Part shown: piece by piece, positions 8,832-18,035 of the stretch
How the letters are laid out: each line of letters begins with the position of its first letter
How positions within the stretch are numbered: position 1 is the stretch's first letter
From: an uncultured Algibacter sp.
GTDB lineage: Bacteria; Bacteroidota; Bacteroidia; Flavobacteriales; Flavobacteriaceae
Assembly (NCBI GenBank): GCA_947499935.1
Contig: CANMQH010000006.1
Span: 62,001-126,000, forward strand
Direction of reading: 5' to 3'
DNA length: 64,000 nt
Notes under the pieces: model-generated
Told to the model about the DNA's origin: nothing
What the model saw: only the letters and a program-made list of their open reading frames with translations
Database searches by the model: none
Program-made: the position numbers and the translations under genes

Positions 8832-10581
8832 AACAGTCAATATAAATTTAGCAGGTATCTTTTTTCATATAGATGAAGATGCGTACATGAAATTACAACG
8901 CTATCTTGAGGCTATAAAACATTCATTTACAGACTCAGAAGGTCGTTCTGAAATTATATCAGATATAGAAGCTCGCATTGCCGAACTTTTTAATGAACGC
9001 TTAAAAAACGAAAAACAAGTTGTTCGTATTAAAGAATTAGACGAGGTTATTGCCATAATGGGACAACCTGAAGATTATTTAATTGATGATGATATTTTTG
9101 AAGATGAACCAAATCAAAAACCTAAAAATTCAGTTTCAAAAAAACTATACAGAGATACAGAAAACTCTTATATAAGCGGTGTATCTTCTGGGCTAGGTCA
9201 TTATTTTGGAATAGATGCTATATGGATTCGTTTAGCTTGGATACTTTTAATATTTGGAGCAGGTACAGGAATATTACTTTACATTCTTTTATGGATTTTG
9301 GTCCCTGAGGCTAAAACAACAGCCGAAAAAATAATGATGATTGGAGAACCTGTTAATATTAGTAATATTGAAAAACAGATTAAGGATGGCTTTGAAAACG
9401 TATCTAGCACAGTTAGTGGTGTGGCCAAAAGTGTTTCTGATTCGGTTAGTAATGCAGCAAAAAACGTAGATTTAAAAAAACAAAGTAATAAAATAAAATC
9501 GACTTCCAAAACGTTTTTTGATACTTTGGCTGATATAGTCATGCTGCTTTTAAAAGTACTTGCAAAATTTATTGGTATACTTTTAATATTTATAGGTGCT
9601 GCTATGTTAATTGCCTTAATTATTGGTGTATTTTCATTGGGTGCTGTAAATATTATTAATATTCCAGACATTAACTTTATAGAAATGGCTAATACAGGTG
9701 GTTTACCTATTTGGTTGCTATCACTATTTTTATTTTTTGCTGTGGGTATTCCTTTTTTCTTCCTGTTTTATTTAGGTTTAAAAATTCTTATAACCAATCT
9801 AAAATCTATAGGCAAAATTGCTAAATTTAGTCTTTTAGGTTTATGGATTATATCCATAATAGGGTTATCTATAGCAGGTATAAGACAGGCTAACGAACAT
9901 GCTTTTAACGAAAGCTACACAAAAAAAGTAGAGCTTCCCATAACCAAAACAGATACGTTACACGTTAAAATGTCTAGTAAAAACAATCGTGGGTTTAATT
10001 TTAATAGATATGACAATAGTTTTAAAATAATCACCAATAAGGACGGCACTAAAATGCTATATACCTCTAACATACGTATCATGGTAAAATCTACTACAGA
10101 TACTTTAGCAAGTATAGCTATAGAAAAAAGCGCAGATGGTAATAATTATGATAAAGCTATGGCAAGAGCTATAGATATAAATTATGATTATGAGTTAAAC
10201 AATAACACACTCTTACTTAACCCATTTTTTACAACAAATGCAAAAAACAAATTTAGTGGTCAAAAAACAAATATTATATTATACGTACCCATAAACAATG
10301 TTGTTTACTTTAATAATAGTACATCTTCATTTTTAAATACATCATCTCGTAATGATAATATTGTTTTAAAAAGTTATACTAATCATTATTTAAAAATATT
10401 GGATGATGATATCATATGTTCAGATTGTCCTGAAGAAGGCAACAAGCTAAATAAAACAGAAAATCAAAATCTTAAAATTAATAATGATGGCCTAGAAATC
10501 AATGCCAACGACAGTAGTATTAAAATTAATAATAACGGTATAGAAATTAAATCAGACGATGTAGAAATCAACATAAACTAA
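8824..10581 (+). CDS. PspC-domain membrane protein with C-terminal extracytoplasmic region
   Basis: 585 residues. The N-terminal 90 residues are cytoplasmic and charged, with MNKTVNINLAGIFFHIDEDAY and an IMGQPEDYL motif typical of this Bacteroidetes architecture. A PspC domain follows (about 105-165: KKLYRDTENSYISGVSSGLGHYFGID, then WIRLAWILLIF and LLYILLWILVPEA). Further membrane spans lie at about 240-270, 293-318 and 333-352. The last about 230 residues are predicted outside the inner membrane, Asn- and Lys-rich, and end in a repetitive stretch (IKINNNGIEIK-like). PspC proteins take part in phage-shock or envelope-stress responses. The gene is coupled to padR upstream and is followed by two GIN-domain proteins. 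Confidence 0.87.
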   Translation: MNKTVNINLAGIFFHIDEDAYMKLQRYLEAIKHSFTDSEGRSEIISDIEARIAELFNERLKNEKQVVRIKELDEVIAIMGQPEDYLIDDDIFEDEPNQKPKNSVSKKLYRDTENSYISGVSSGLGHYFGIDAIWIRLAWILLIFGAGTGILLYILLWILVPEAKTTAEKIMMIGEPVNISNIEKQIKDGFENVSSTVSGVAKSVSDSVSNAAKNVDLKKQSNKIKSTSKTFFDTLADIVMLLLKVLAKFIGILLIFIGAAMLIALIIGVFSLGAVNIINIPDINFIEMANTGGLPIWLLSLFLFFAVGIPFFFLFYLGLKILITNLKSIGKIAKFSLLGLWIISIIGLSIAGIRQANEHAFNESYTKKVELPITKTDTLHVKMSSKNNRGFNFNRYDNSFKIITNKDGTKMLYTSNIRIMVKSTTDTLASIAIEKSADGNNYDKAMARAIDINYDYELNNNTLLLNPFFTTNAKNKFSGQKTNIILYVPINNVVYFNNSTSSFLNTSSRNDNIVLKSYTNHYLKILDDDIICSDCPEEGNKLNKTENQNLKINNDGLEINANDSSIKINNNGIEIKSDDVEININ

Positions 10582-10692
10582 ACCCATAACAATTCATCAT
10601 CAATTATTAACAATTCAGATATTTAAGTTATTAATCTAAAACATTTTAAAAGATATTTGAATCATAAATTAATCATCAAAAAACGAACAATC

Positions 10693-11421
10693 ATGACAAC
10701 ATTAATTAAATTCATTGTAGCCACAGTACTAAGTTTAATGCTTTTTTCTTGTAATTTCGATATTAACTTAGGCTCTGGAGTTAGAGGAGATGGCAATGTA
10801 ATAACCAAGGAACGTGTTATTAATCAATCATTTTCTACCATAAAAGCTATGGAAGGTTTAAATGTACATATTACTCAAGGGGACTCCGAAAGTATAACCG
10901 TAGTAGCCGACAAAAATTTACACGAGCTCATTATAACCGATGTAGAAAATGGTGTTTTAAAAATTCATACTAAAGAACAAATTAATAAAGCGTCTTCTAA
11001 GAAAATTAATATTACATTTAAAGATGTATCTAAGATTATCTCTTCTAGCGGTAGTAACATCTACACGACAGATTTAATGACTATAGAGCATTTAGATTTA
11101 AAATCTTCTAGCGGCAGTAACATAAAACTAGAGGTTAAATCTAATACTATAACATGTAAATCTTCCAGTGGTAGTAATTTAAGATTATCTGGACAAACCA
11201 CTAAATTAAATGCTACAGCATCTAGCGGAAGTAATATTAAAGCCGCTGATTTAATCGCAGAATCTAGTGAAATAAAAGCTAGTAGCGGTGCAAATGTTAC
11301 CATAAACACCTCTAATACCTTGATGGCAAGAGCTAGTAGTGGTGCAGATATAAGGTATTACGGAAATCCTAAAACTGTAGATAAAAACGATAGTTCATCT
11401 GGTAGTATTAAGCAAAAATAG
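10693..11421 (+). CDS. GIN-domain (DUF2807) lipoprotein
   Basis: 242 residues from the ATG at 10693; a TTG 36 bases upstream is less likely because the ATG gives a clean lipoprotein signal (hydrophobic LIKFIVATVLSLMLFSC, Cys at about residue 20). The rest is a right-handed beta-helix of the head GIN/DUF2807 type, beginning GDGNVITKERVI and continuing with rungs of about 20 residues. The turns carry a repeated motif: SSSGSN or SSGAN/SSGAD occurs six times between about residues 115 and 220. The function of these proteins is unknown. It is probably anchored to the outer membrane and belongs with the PadR-PspC genes upstream. Confidence 0.87.
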   Translation: MTTLIKFIVATVLSLMLFSCNFDINLGSGVRGDGNVITKERVINQSFSTIKAMEGLNVHITQGDSESITVVADKNLHELIITDVENGVLKIHTKEQINKASSKKINITFKDVSKIISSSGSNIYTTDLMTIEHLDLKSSSGSNIKLEVKSNTITCKSSSGSNLRLSGQTTKLNATASSGSNIKAADLIAESSEIKASSGANVTINTSNTLMARASSGADIRYYGNPKTVDKNDSSSGSIKQK

Positions 11422-11452
11422 AATACAATTTATATAAAATATTATTAATCTT

Positions 11453-11493
11453 AACCGTCTTTAACTTTACTAAAAGTTAAAGACGGTTTTTAT
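11453..11493 (+). terminator. Strong intrinsic terminator of the PadR-PspC-GIN transcript
   Basis: Perfect 16-bp stem from 11453-11468 (AACCGTCTTTAACTTT) with 11473-11488, loop ACTA, followed by TTTTTATC. It ends the upstream operon, so the second GIN gene needs its own promoter, which is found immediately after. Confidence 0.93.
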
Positions 11494-11495
11494 CT

Positions 11496-11503
11496 TATAT
11501 TTG
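11496..11503 (+). promoter_or_regulatory. Bacteroidetes -7 element for the second GIN gene
   Basis: TATATTTG matches TAnnTTTG exactly and lies 24 bases before the ATG at 11528. An upstream TTG in frame (11501) is inside this box, so the ATG is preferred. The -33 region falls within the terminator stem; no clear TTG is seen there. Confidence 0.55.
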
Positions 11504-11527
11504 TCCTTTATTAATCCTTATTATCAA

Positions 11528-12361
11528 ATGAAAAAAAGAATTACACTACTATTCAATTTACTAATTTGTTTTACCATTACAGCCCAAACGTTAGAAAAAG
11601 TAAAAGGAAACAGAGTTGTTATTACACAACTTACAGATATAAGTCCGTTTCATAGTATTGCTTTAGATGAAGATTTTGACATAGAAATCATATACAATAA
11701 AGTACCCATGGTAGAGGTTGAAACCGATGGTAATTTACAGGAATTTATTGCTTTTCAAGTTATAGATAGTGTCTTAACATTTAACAAAACTAGACGAATA
11801 ACATCCAAAAAAAGATTAAATATTAAAGTTAATTATGATGATGCCTTGAGGCATATTGAAACCTCTGGTGATGCTAAAATACACTCACTAACTACCATGA
11901 ATTTAGTTGATGGTAGTTTAAAAGCTACGGGAGAATCTAAAGTTGGGCTTACAATAAAATCTAACTCGTTTAAATTTGAAGGCGATGATAAAGCCAAAGT
12001 AAAACTGAATGTAGTCACCGAAAATTGCTCAATAAATTTAAGTGGTAATACTAGGTTAGAAGCCTTTATTAGCAGCACACAATTTGCTGGTGTATTTTAT
12101 CAACGTGCTGTTGCAGATATTGAAGGCTCTACTAACGAAGCTACTATAGAATTAGATAACAATACAAAATTTGAAGGTAAAAACTTTACTATAAACACAT
12201 GTAACATTATCTCTCAAATAGGTGGTTATGCTAATCTAGAAGTAACTGACAACATTACTATTGAAGCTTCAGGGACGAGTGTCATAAATTTATATAAAGA
12301 CCCTAAAATAATTATAAATAAATTTTCGGATACGGTTAAGCTACTTAAGAAAGTAAAATAA
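11528..12361 (+). CDS. GIN-domain (DUF2807) secreted protein
   Basis: 277 residues from the ATG at 11528. A Sec signal peptide is clear (KKRITLLFNLLICFTITAQ, cleavage after AQ, about residue 19). The mature part is a beta-helix of the GIN/DUF2807 type: FHSIALDEDFDIEIIY near the start, then rungs with the NLVDGSLKATGESKV and SINLSGNTRLEAFI pattern. Unlike the lipoprotein just upstream it lacks both the lipobox Cys and the SSSGSN turns. The two are paralogous in fold but clearly divergent, and they have separate transcription signals. Function unknown; located in the periplasm or at the surface. Confidence 0.82.
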   Translation: MKKRITLLFNLLICFTITAQTLEKVKGNRVVITQLTDISPFHSIALDEDFDIEIIYNKVPMVEVETDGNLQEFIAFQVIDSVLTFNKTRRITSKKRLNIKVNYDDALRHIETSGDAKIHSLTTMNLVDGSLKATGESKVGLTIKSNSFKFEGDDKAKVKLNVVTENCSINLSGNTRLEAFISSTQFAGVFYQRAVADIEGSTNEATIELDNNTKFEGKNFTINTCNIISQIGGYANLEVTDNITIEASGTSVINLYKDPKIIINKFSDTVKLLKKVK

Positions 12362-12396
12362 GTTTTAAACTTATAATTCAAATAGAACTTAAATTT

Positions 12397-12443
12397 ATTA
12401 AGCAAAGAACGCATTCTCAAAAAGAATGCGTTCTTTGCTTAAT
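12397..12443. terminator. Long hairpin between convergent genes
   Basis: A perfect inverted repeat of 21 bp (12397-12417 with 12423-12443) around a 5-base loop CAAAA. It sits between the convergent GIN gene and the last gene of the sulfatase/glycosidase operon. There is no strong T-run on either side, so it is either an atypical bidirectional terminator or a small palindromic element. Confidence 0.65.
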
Positions 12444-12549
12444 AGTTATAAAAGGAATAGCTTTAAGAATCAAAATCTCGCTAAAAAAACGGGATTAGTT
12501 CAACTTACAATTTTTAGTACGTCTTATAGCTTCTCAAAATTGAGTTTCA

Positions 12550-13920
12550 CTAATAAACAGGTACAGCTTCTTTTTCCCAATTAGAAAGAGCTCCTTTTAA
12601 TGCTTCTGCTTTTTTTGTTTCTGTATCTATTAAATTATTTGTTTCAGATACATCTTTTACAACATTAAACAATTTATATAATCCAGAGTGGTATTTAATA
12701 AGCTTCCAATCTCCATCAATAACTGCGGCATATTGATCTTCATAACTTCTAAAGAAAAATAAATTTCGCTTATCAATATCACCTCCCTTTAAGATAGGCA
12801 TTAAACTCTTTCCTTGAATAGTGTTATCTTGATAAGGCTTACCTGAAGCTATTTCTATTAACGTAGGAAACAAATCTATAGACTGAACAGGGATATCGGT
12901 AGATGTATTGGCTTTTGTAACACCAGGATACAATACCATAAATGGTACTCTTGCACCGCCTTCTCCAAGTGTATTCCCTCCCTTTTTACCGCCACTTAAT
13001 GGGGCATTTGTAAACGCTCCACCTTGATCAGAAATTAATATAATAACTGTATTATCTGCAATCCCTTTTTCTTCTACAGAGGCTCTTATACGACCTACAG
13101 ATTCATCTAAAGCCTCAACCATAGCAGCGTAATGCGCATACTTTTTATCTAATCCTTTTTCTTTGTACTTTTTAAGTAAATCTTTTCGTCCAACAAAAGG
13201 TCCATGAACGGTATAGTACCAAAACGAAAGCATAAATGGGTCTTTTTTATCGTAGGTTTTTATAAAATCTGTTGCCTTGTCTGTTAAAACATTAGTAAGA
13301 TAATCTCCTTCTTTTATACCAGACTTTAAAAACTGTTTAGGGTCTTCTTTCGTCTTAAAAAACGGATAGTAATAACTTTTTGGATGACCAGCATCCGTAG
13401 TGCCATAAACACCATCAAACCCCTGCTGGTCTGGATAATGAGCTTGCTCACCTAAATGCCATTTACCAACAAACATGTTGTAATACCCTAAGTCCTTTAA
13501 TTTTTCAGCATAGGTAACTTCGCTTAATGGTAACCAATTTCGAGAAGGCATTTGCACAGGATCTTTTGGCCAGAGATTAAATTCCTTTTCTTCATTTTCC
13601 GATATATGTCTTACAAAACCCATACGCACAGCTTCTTTTCCTGTTAGAATAGATGCACGGCTTGGACTACATGTTGGCGTTGGAATATAGGCTCGATTAA
13701 AATCTAATGATTCACTTTTTAATTTATCAATATTAGGTGTTTCAAAAATAGAATTTCTATACCCTAAATCTCCCCAACCCCAATCGTCTACAAAAAGCAA
13801 TACAATGTTTGGTTTATCTGATTTTTCTAATTTTGCCTCTTCTTTTGTTACCTGACCTTTGCAGCCTATTAAAGATATTGAAAGCGTTAAAATTGATATA
13901 ATACTTAAAAACTTATTCAT
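12550..13920 (-). CDS. Sulfatase, S1 family (formylglycine type), lipoprotein
   Basis: 456 residues. Lipoprotein signal with Cys20 (LSISLIGC). The alkaline-phosphatase-like fold starts at PNIVLLFVDDWGWGDLG (Ca ligands Asp45 and Asp46). The formylglycine site is C84-S-P-S-R88, with ASILTG following, so Cys84 should be converted to formylglycine by an anaerobic or FGE-type maturase encoded elsewhere. Other landmarks are VGKWHLG (about 152-158) and GGKKGGNTLGEGGARVPF before the C-terminal domain. It is the last gene of the six-gene minus-strand block, 63 bases after the GH2 gene. It is expected to remove a sulfate ester from a galactan (lambda-carrageenan) oligosaccharide; which position cannot be told by eye. 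Confidence 0.93.
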   Translation of the reverse strand: MNKFLSIISILTLSISLIGCKGQVTKEEAKLEKSDKPNIVLLFVDDWGWGDLGYRNSIFETPNIDKLKSESLDFNRAYIPTPTCSPSRASILTGKEAVRMGFVRHISENEEKEFNLWPKDPVQMPSRNWLPLSEVTYAEKLKDLGYYNMFVGKWHLGEQAHYPDQQGFDGVYGTTDAGHPKSYYYPFFKTKEDPKQFLKSGIKEGDYLTNVLTDKATDFIKTYDKKDPFMLSFWYYTVHGPFVGRKDLLKKYKEKGLDKKYAHYAAMVEALDESVGRIRASVEEKGIADNTVIILISDQGGAFTNAPLSGGKKGGNTLGEGGARVPFMVLYPGVTKANTSTDIPVQSIDLFPTLIEIASGKPYQDNTIQGKSLMPILKGGDIDKRNLFFFRSYEDQYAAVIDGDWKLIKYHSGLYKLFNVVKDVSETNNLIDTETKKAEALKGALSNWEKEAVPVY

Positions 13921-13983
13921 TTTTATTTTATTTGATAGGTTGCGAACAATAGCTGATATCAGACACTTCTATTCCTCTCTTAT

Positions 13984-16452
13984 TTATTTTTTACTCTTGA
14001 TAATTATTTGTGATGATTTTAAACCCTTTGATGTAGCGGTTACCTTTATTTTTCCAATGTCTCCCTTTTTAGAGCGTACAATAACGAGTGCCATACCATT
14101 AAACACTTTTCTATTTAAAGCTTGAAAAGATTCATGACTTACAGGGTTTCCATTACCAACCCCTATTATTTCTCCTGGACCAGAGATAGAATAATTAATT
14201 GAGTTATGACTTCTAGGCACCATTAAATTATTATTATCGGTAACCTTAACCGTTATAAATGATAAATCTTTACCATCGGCTAATATAATACTTCTATCTA
14301 CTTCTAACTTAATTTGAGAAGTTTCTCCCGTAGTCTCGACAAGGTCTTCTGCCCATTTCTTTCCATTTTTATAAGCTACAACATTTAATTTACCAGAGCT
14401 ATAAACTACGTTATCCCATCGTAATCGATATTGATATTTACCTTTCTTTTTTCTCCCTAAGGAAACACCATTTAAAAACAATTCTGCTTCATCCCCAGAA
14501 GTATAAACAAAAACTGGTGTTATTTCCCCAACACGTTCAGGCCAATTCCAATGTGGTAATATATGCGCCATAGGTTCATTTGGCAACCATTTAGATTTGT
14601 AAAGATAATACCTGTCTTTAGGAAAACCGCACAAATCTACAATACCAAAATAAGAACTTCTAGGAGGTATTTGTCCAGACATTTTTTTCAACTCAGCCTT
14701 CATTCTTGCCTTTTCGGCAGGATCTGTAAAATTTAACAAGTTAGTTTTATCCTTATTATATGGTGTGGGTTCTCCTAAATAATCGAAACCCGTCCAAACA
14801 AACTCGCCAAAAACCCATGGATATTTATCTTGTGCTTCAAACTCTATATCGGGGCGATATGCCCATTTTGGGGCAGAAAAATCATAACTACTCACTTGAA
14901 AATAACCGCCAGAACCTTCTTTTTTATTTTCAGAAAAAGGGAAGAAATACTCACCACGGCTACTTATTGTTGACGCTGTCTCACTACCATATAGAGGCAA
15001 ATTTGGATTGGCTTTACGAAAATCTTCGTACATGTGAGGTTTATAATTAAAACCAAATACATCGGCTGTTTTCTCAAAACCATTACTAGCACCTTCGGGT
15101 CTACTGTTACCAAACGTTGTAGGTCTGGTTGAATCTAAAGAACGGATTATATCTGCTAATTTGGCTGCTATAGGAGCATCATTACTATGGCGCAATTCTA
15201 TCATTTCATTACCTGTGCTCCACATAACTATCGATGGATGATTTCTATCTCGCTTAACCATAGCCTCTAAATCTTTTTCATGCCATGTACCAAAATGATT
15301 TGAATAATCGTTATCCACTTTACCTTTTTGCCAAACATCAAAAGCTTCTACTTGTACCAACATACCCATCTTATCACACAAATCTAAAAACTCTGGAGCT
15401 GGCGGGTTATGTGCCGTTCTAATAGCATTGACACCAAACGATTTTAAAATTTCTATTTGACGTTCTATAGCCCTTACATTTATAGCAGCCCCCAATGGTC
15501 CTAAATCATGATGCTGGCAAACTCCTTGCATTTTTATATTTTTTCCATTTAAAAAAAATCCTTCTGCTGTATATTCTATATGCCGTATACCAAAAACGGT
15601 CATATAGGTATCTAAAACAATATCATTTTTTAATAACGTTGTCTTTACTTTATATAAGTTTGGAGTCTCTAAATCCCAGAGTTTAGGATTCTTAATTTTA
15701 ATTTTACATGGTAAATAATATGGTATTTTAACCTCGGTTATTTTTTGAGGGTTTACTTCATTGGTGAAGATTTCATGAATAAGATCTACGTCATCTATAT
15801 CGCCTTTAATATCTGTTTTAATATCAATTTCGGCAAGCTCTGATGATACTTTAGGTATAGTTACAAATGTTCCCCAATGATTGATGTGAGTTTGATTGGT
15901 TTTAACCAAACGTACGTTACGATAAATACCGCCACCAGGATACCAACGCGAAGATGCCTCTTTATTATCTAATCGAACCGCTATTGTGTTTTCTTTTCCA
16001 ATTTTTATATATCTAGAAATATCAAATCTAAACGACGAATATCCATACGTCCACTCGCCTACATATCCCCCATTTACCCATAGGGTTGTATTAGACATAG
16101 CACCATCAAACTCAATAAACACTTTTTTACTTGTATCCGTTTTAGGAGACATAAAGGCTTTTCGGTACCAACCTATGCCTGCCCATGGTAATTTACCTGT
16201 TTGATTAGGTAAATTGGCTCTAAAAGGCCCTTCTATACCCCAATCGTGAGGTAAATTTAATGTACGCCAATTTGCATCATCATAATCAACCTCATCTATA
16301 TTTTTAGGCTCATTACGCATTGTACCGTCTGGCATAGCGCCAAACCTTGCAAATTTCCAGTTATCATTAAACGATTGAATTTCTCGTTGAGCCCAAGTGA
16401 AACTTATAAAAAAACAAATAAAAACGATTGACAAACACTTTTTCTTTAGCAT
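13984..16452 (-). CDS. Glycoside hydrolase family 2, beta-galactosidase type
   Basis: 822 residues with signal peptide (about 1-21, cleavage after WAQ). Domains in order: sugar-binding jelly roll (about 25-185, with LPHDWGIEGPF and WYPGGGIYRNV), immunoglobulin-like domain (about 190-290), TIM barrel (about 295-600) and C-terminal beta domains. Catalytic residues are visible: acid/base Glu416 in WSTGNEM and nucleophile Glu491 in LYGSETAST; RTAHNPP is also present. GH2 enzymes of this type are mainly beta-galactosidases. In this block it is expected to split beta-1,4-linked galactose from desulfated lambda-carrageenan oligosaccharides. It lies 37 bases after the sulfatase gene and 63 before the last sulfatase, in one operon. 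Beta-glucuronidase activity is an alternative that the context does not favour. Confidence 0.92.
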   Translation of the reverse strand: MLKKKCLSIVFICFFISFTWAQREIQSFNDNWKFARFGAMPDGTMRNEPKNIDEVDYDDANWRTLNLPHDWGIEGPFRANLPNQTGKLPWAGIGWYRKAFMSPKTDTSKKVFIEFDGAMSNTTLWVNGGYVGEWTYGYSSFRFDISRYIKIGKENTIAVRLDNKEASSRWYPGGGIYRNVRLVKTNQTHINHWGTFVTIPKVSSELAEIDIKTDIKGDIDDVDLIHEIFTNEVNPQKITEVKIPYYLPCKIKIKNPKLWDLETPNLYKVKTTLLKNDIVLDTYMTVFGIRHIEYTAEGFFLNGKNIKMQGVCQHHDLGPLGAAINVRAIERQIEILKSFGVNAIRTAHNPPAPEFLDLCDKMGMLVQVEAFDVWQKGKVDNDYSNHFGTWHEKDLEAMVKRDRNHPSIVMWSTGNEMIELRHSNDAPIAAKLADIIRSLDSTRPTTFGNSRPEGASNGFEKTADVFGFNYKPHMYEDFRKANPNLPLYGSETASTISSRGEYFFPFSENKKEGSGGYFQVSSYDFSAPKWAYRPDIEFEAQDKYPWVFGEFVWTGFDYLGEPTPYNKDKTNLLNFTDPAEKARMKAELKKMSGQIPPRSSYFGIVDLCGFPKDRYYLYKSKWLPNEPMAHILPHWNWPERVGEITPVFVYTSGDEAELFLNGVSLGRKKKGKYQYRLRWDNVVYSSGKLNVVAYKNGKKWAEDLVETTGETSQIKLEVDRSIILADGKDLSFITVKVTDNNNLMVPRSHNSINYSISGPGEIIGVGNGNPVSHESFQALNRKVFNGMALVIVRSKKGDIGKIKVTATSKGLKSSQIIIKSKK

Positions 16453-16489
16453 AAATATATTCTGAATGGAAAAATAATTCCTTCTTTAA

Positions 16490-18022
16490 TTATTGATTTT
16501 TAAATTGATTATACTCAGGGTTTACCTTGGCATTTTTAAAACGTGACCTATTCTTCCACATATCGTATGTGGCTTTTAATTGTATTGAAGCTTCTGGATA
16601 TTGTCCTTGATCATCCGTTTTTTTAATCCAATCTTGCAATGCTTTTCTATGCGTTTCCAGGATTTTTAAATGCGATTTATTTAAAGCCAAATTGTTTATT
16701 TGATGTGGGTCGGCTTTTAGGTCGTAAAGTTCTTCCTCTGGACGAATTCCAAACCAATGTAACTCTTGGTAAGCCGTTAGTTTACCTTCTTTATGCAACT
16801 TCTTAAAATCTTTTACAATAGGCTTATTATCTCTGTAGCCTGCTTGTAGCATAGGTCTATCTGGAAAATAGTTTTTTATGTAACGGAAATCTTTAGAAAC
16901 TACTGTTCTAATTCTATCTATAGTATAATCGCAACGATCTCTGGCTCCAATCACAAATTTTTGTGCTGCATACGATTTACCAAACAAATCTTGACCATCT
17001 ATATGAGGTGGTAATTCTACGCCTCCCATAGCTAGAGTTGTAGCAGATATATCTAATAAAGATACCAAATCATGTCTAATAGCACCGGCTTTAAGTACTG
17101 GGTGTTTTCCATTAACAATTAATGGTACATGCATGCCGCCTTCATAACAAAATTGTTTGTGCCTTAGTGATGAATTACTACCGTGATCTGAAAAGAAAAA
17201 TATAATGGTATTCTCCAACTCACCATCCGCTTTTAGTTTATCTAAAATATGTTTAACTCTAACATCTGAGCCTCTATTAGCATTATAATGTTCTGTCCAA
17301 GCTATACGTTGCGATGGTATATTAGGAAAATATGGAGGTAATGGCACATCGTTAATAGCCAGTTTCTCTCCGTCTCTAACGTACTTAGCATCTTTTTTAC
17401 CCCCCATAATTTGTACTTGTCCAAACCAAGGTTGACTTTTATCTGGTCTAGAATTCCACACATAATTATCTACGGTCATATAGTCTTTAGCAAAGTTTCC
17501 TTGCCATCCGTTCATGCCTGCTTTATAATCGTCGGCTGAGCCAACATCATATAATACCGTTCTATCGTAATGAAAATTATAATCGTCTTTCCCACTATTA
17601 AACGTAAAATAGCCAGCGTCTTTCATTAACTCAGGGATGGTTTTAATACCATCTGGCAATAAAATACGTAAGGCTTCAGGAACTATTTCTCCGTTAGTAT
17701 ATCTACTAGATCTATGGTTTTGCGTCCCTATAGTTGTTTGCATAACGCCTGTAATAAGTGCTGATCTGGCAGCAGAACAAACAGGTGCAGTTGCATATGC
17801 CCGTTTAAACAGCACACCATTAGATGCTAATTTATCAATAATTGGAGTATGTCCAGAATTTATTGAATCTCCGTAACACCCCATAAATGGAGATAAATCT
17901 TCGGCTATAATCCAAAGTATATTAGGTTTTTGAGTTATTTTATCTGCTTTTTTTTGAGCTTTGCATGACATTAAGGAAAGTAAACAAACAACAATAAGGG
18001 TTTTTAAAATTTTCATCTTCAT
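16490..18022 (-). CDS. Sulfatase, S1 family, CxAxR formylglycine type, lipoprotein
   Basis: 510 residues. Lipobox with Cys20 (LLSLMSC). The fold starts at PNILWIIAEDLSPFMGCYGD. The modification site is C82-S-A-A-R86 followed by SALITG, so it has Ala where the neighbouring sulfatase has Pro. The conserved GKDDYNF, SDHGS and EELYDLKADP segments are present. The overall pattern recalls heparan N-sulfatase-like S1 members, also found in carrageenan loci. The gene starts 13 bases after the GH42-like gene and is clearly co-transcribed with it. It differs strongly from the other sulfatase of the block, suggesting that each takes a different sulfate position. Confidence 0.92.
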   Translation of the reverse strand: MKMKILKTLIVVCLLSLMSCKAQKKADKITQKPNILWIIAEDLSPFMGCYGDSINSGHTPIIDKLASNGVLFKRAYATAPVCSAARSALITGVMQTTIGTQNHRSSRYTNGEIVPEALRILLPDGIKTIPELMKDAGYFTFNSGKDDYNFHYDRTVLYDVGSADDYKAGMNGWQGNFAKDYMTVDNYVWNSRPDKSQPWFGQVQIMGGKKDAKYVRDGEKLAINDVPLPPYFPNIPSQRIAWTEHYNANRGSDVRVKHILDKLKADGELENTIIFFFSDHGSNSSLRHKQFCYEGGMHVPLIVNGKHPVLKAGAIRHDLVSLLDISATTLAMGGVELPPHIDGQDLFGKSYAAQKFVIGARDRCDYTIDRIRTVVSKDFRYIKNYFPDRPMLQAGYRDNKPIVKDFKKLHKEGKLTAYQELHWFGIRPEEELYDLKADPHQINNLALNKSHLKILETHRKALQDWIKKTDDQGQYPEASIQLKATYDMWKNRSRFKNAKVNPEYNQFKNQ

Positions 18023-18035
18023 AATATTTAAAATC

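Noticed and set aside
11453-11493. Regulatory RNA hairpin before the second GIN gene
   Set aside because: The perfect stem with a T-run directly after the first GIN gene is better explained as an ordinary terminator.
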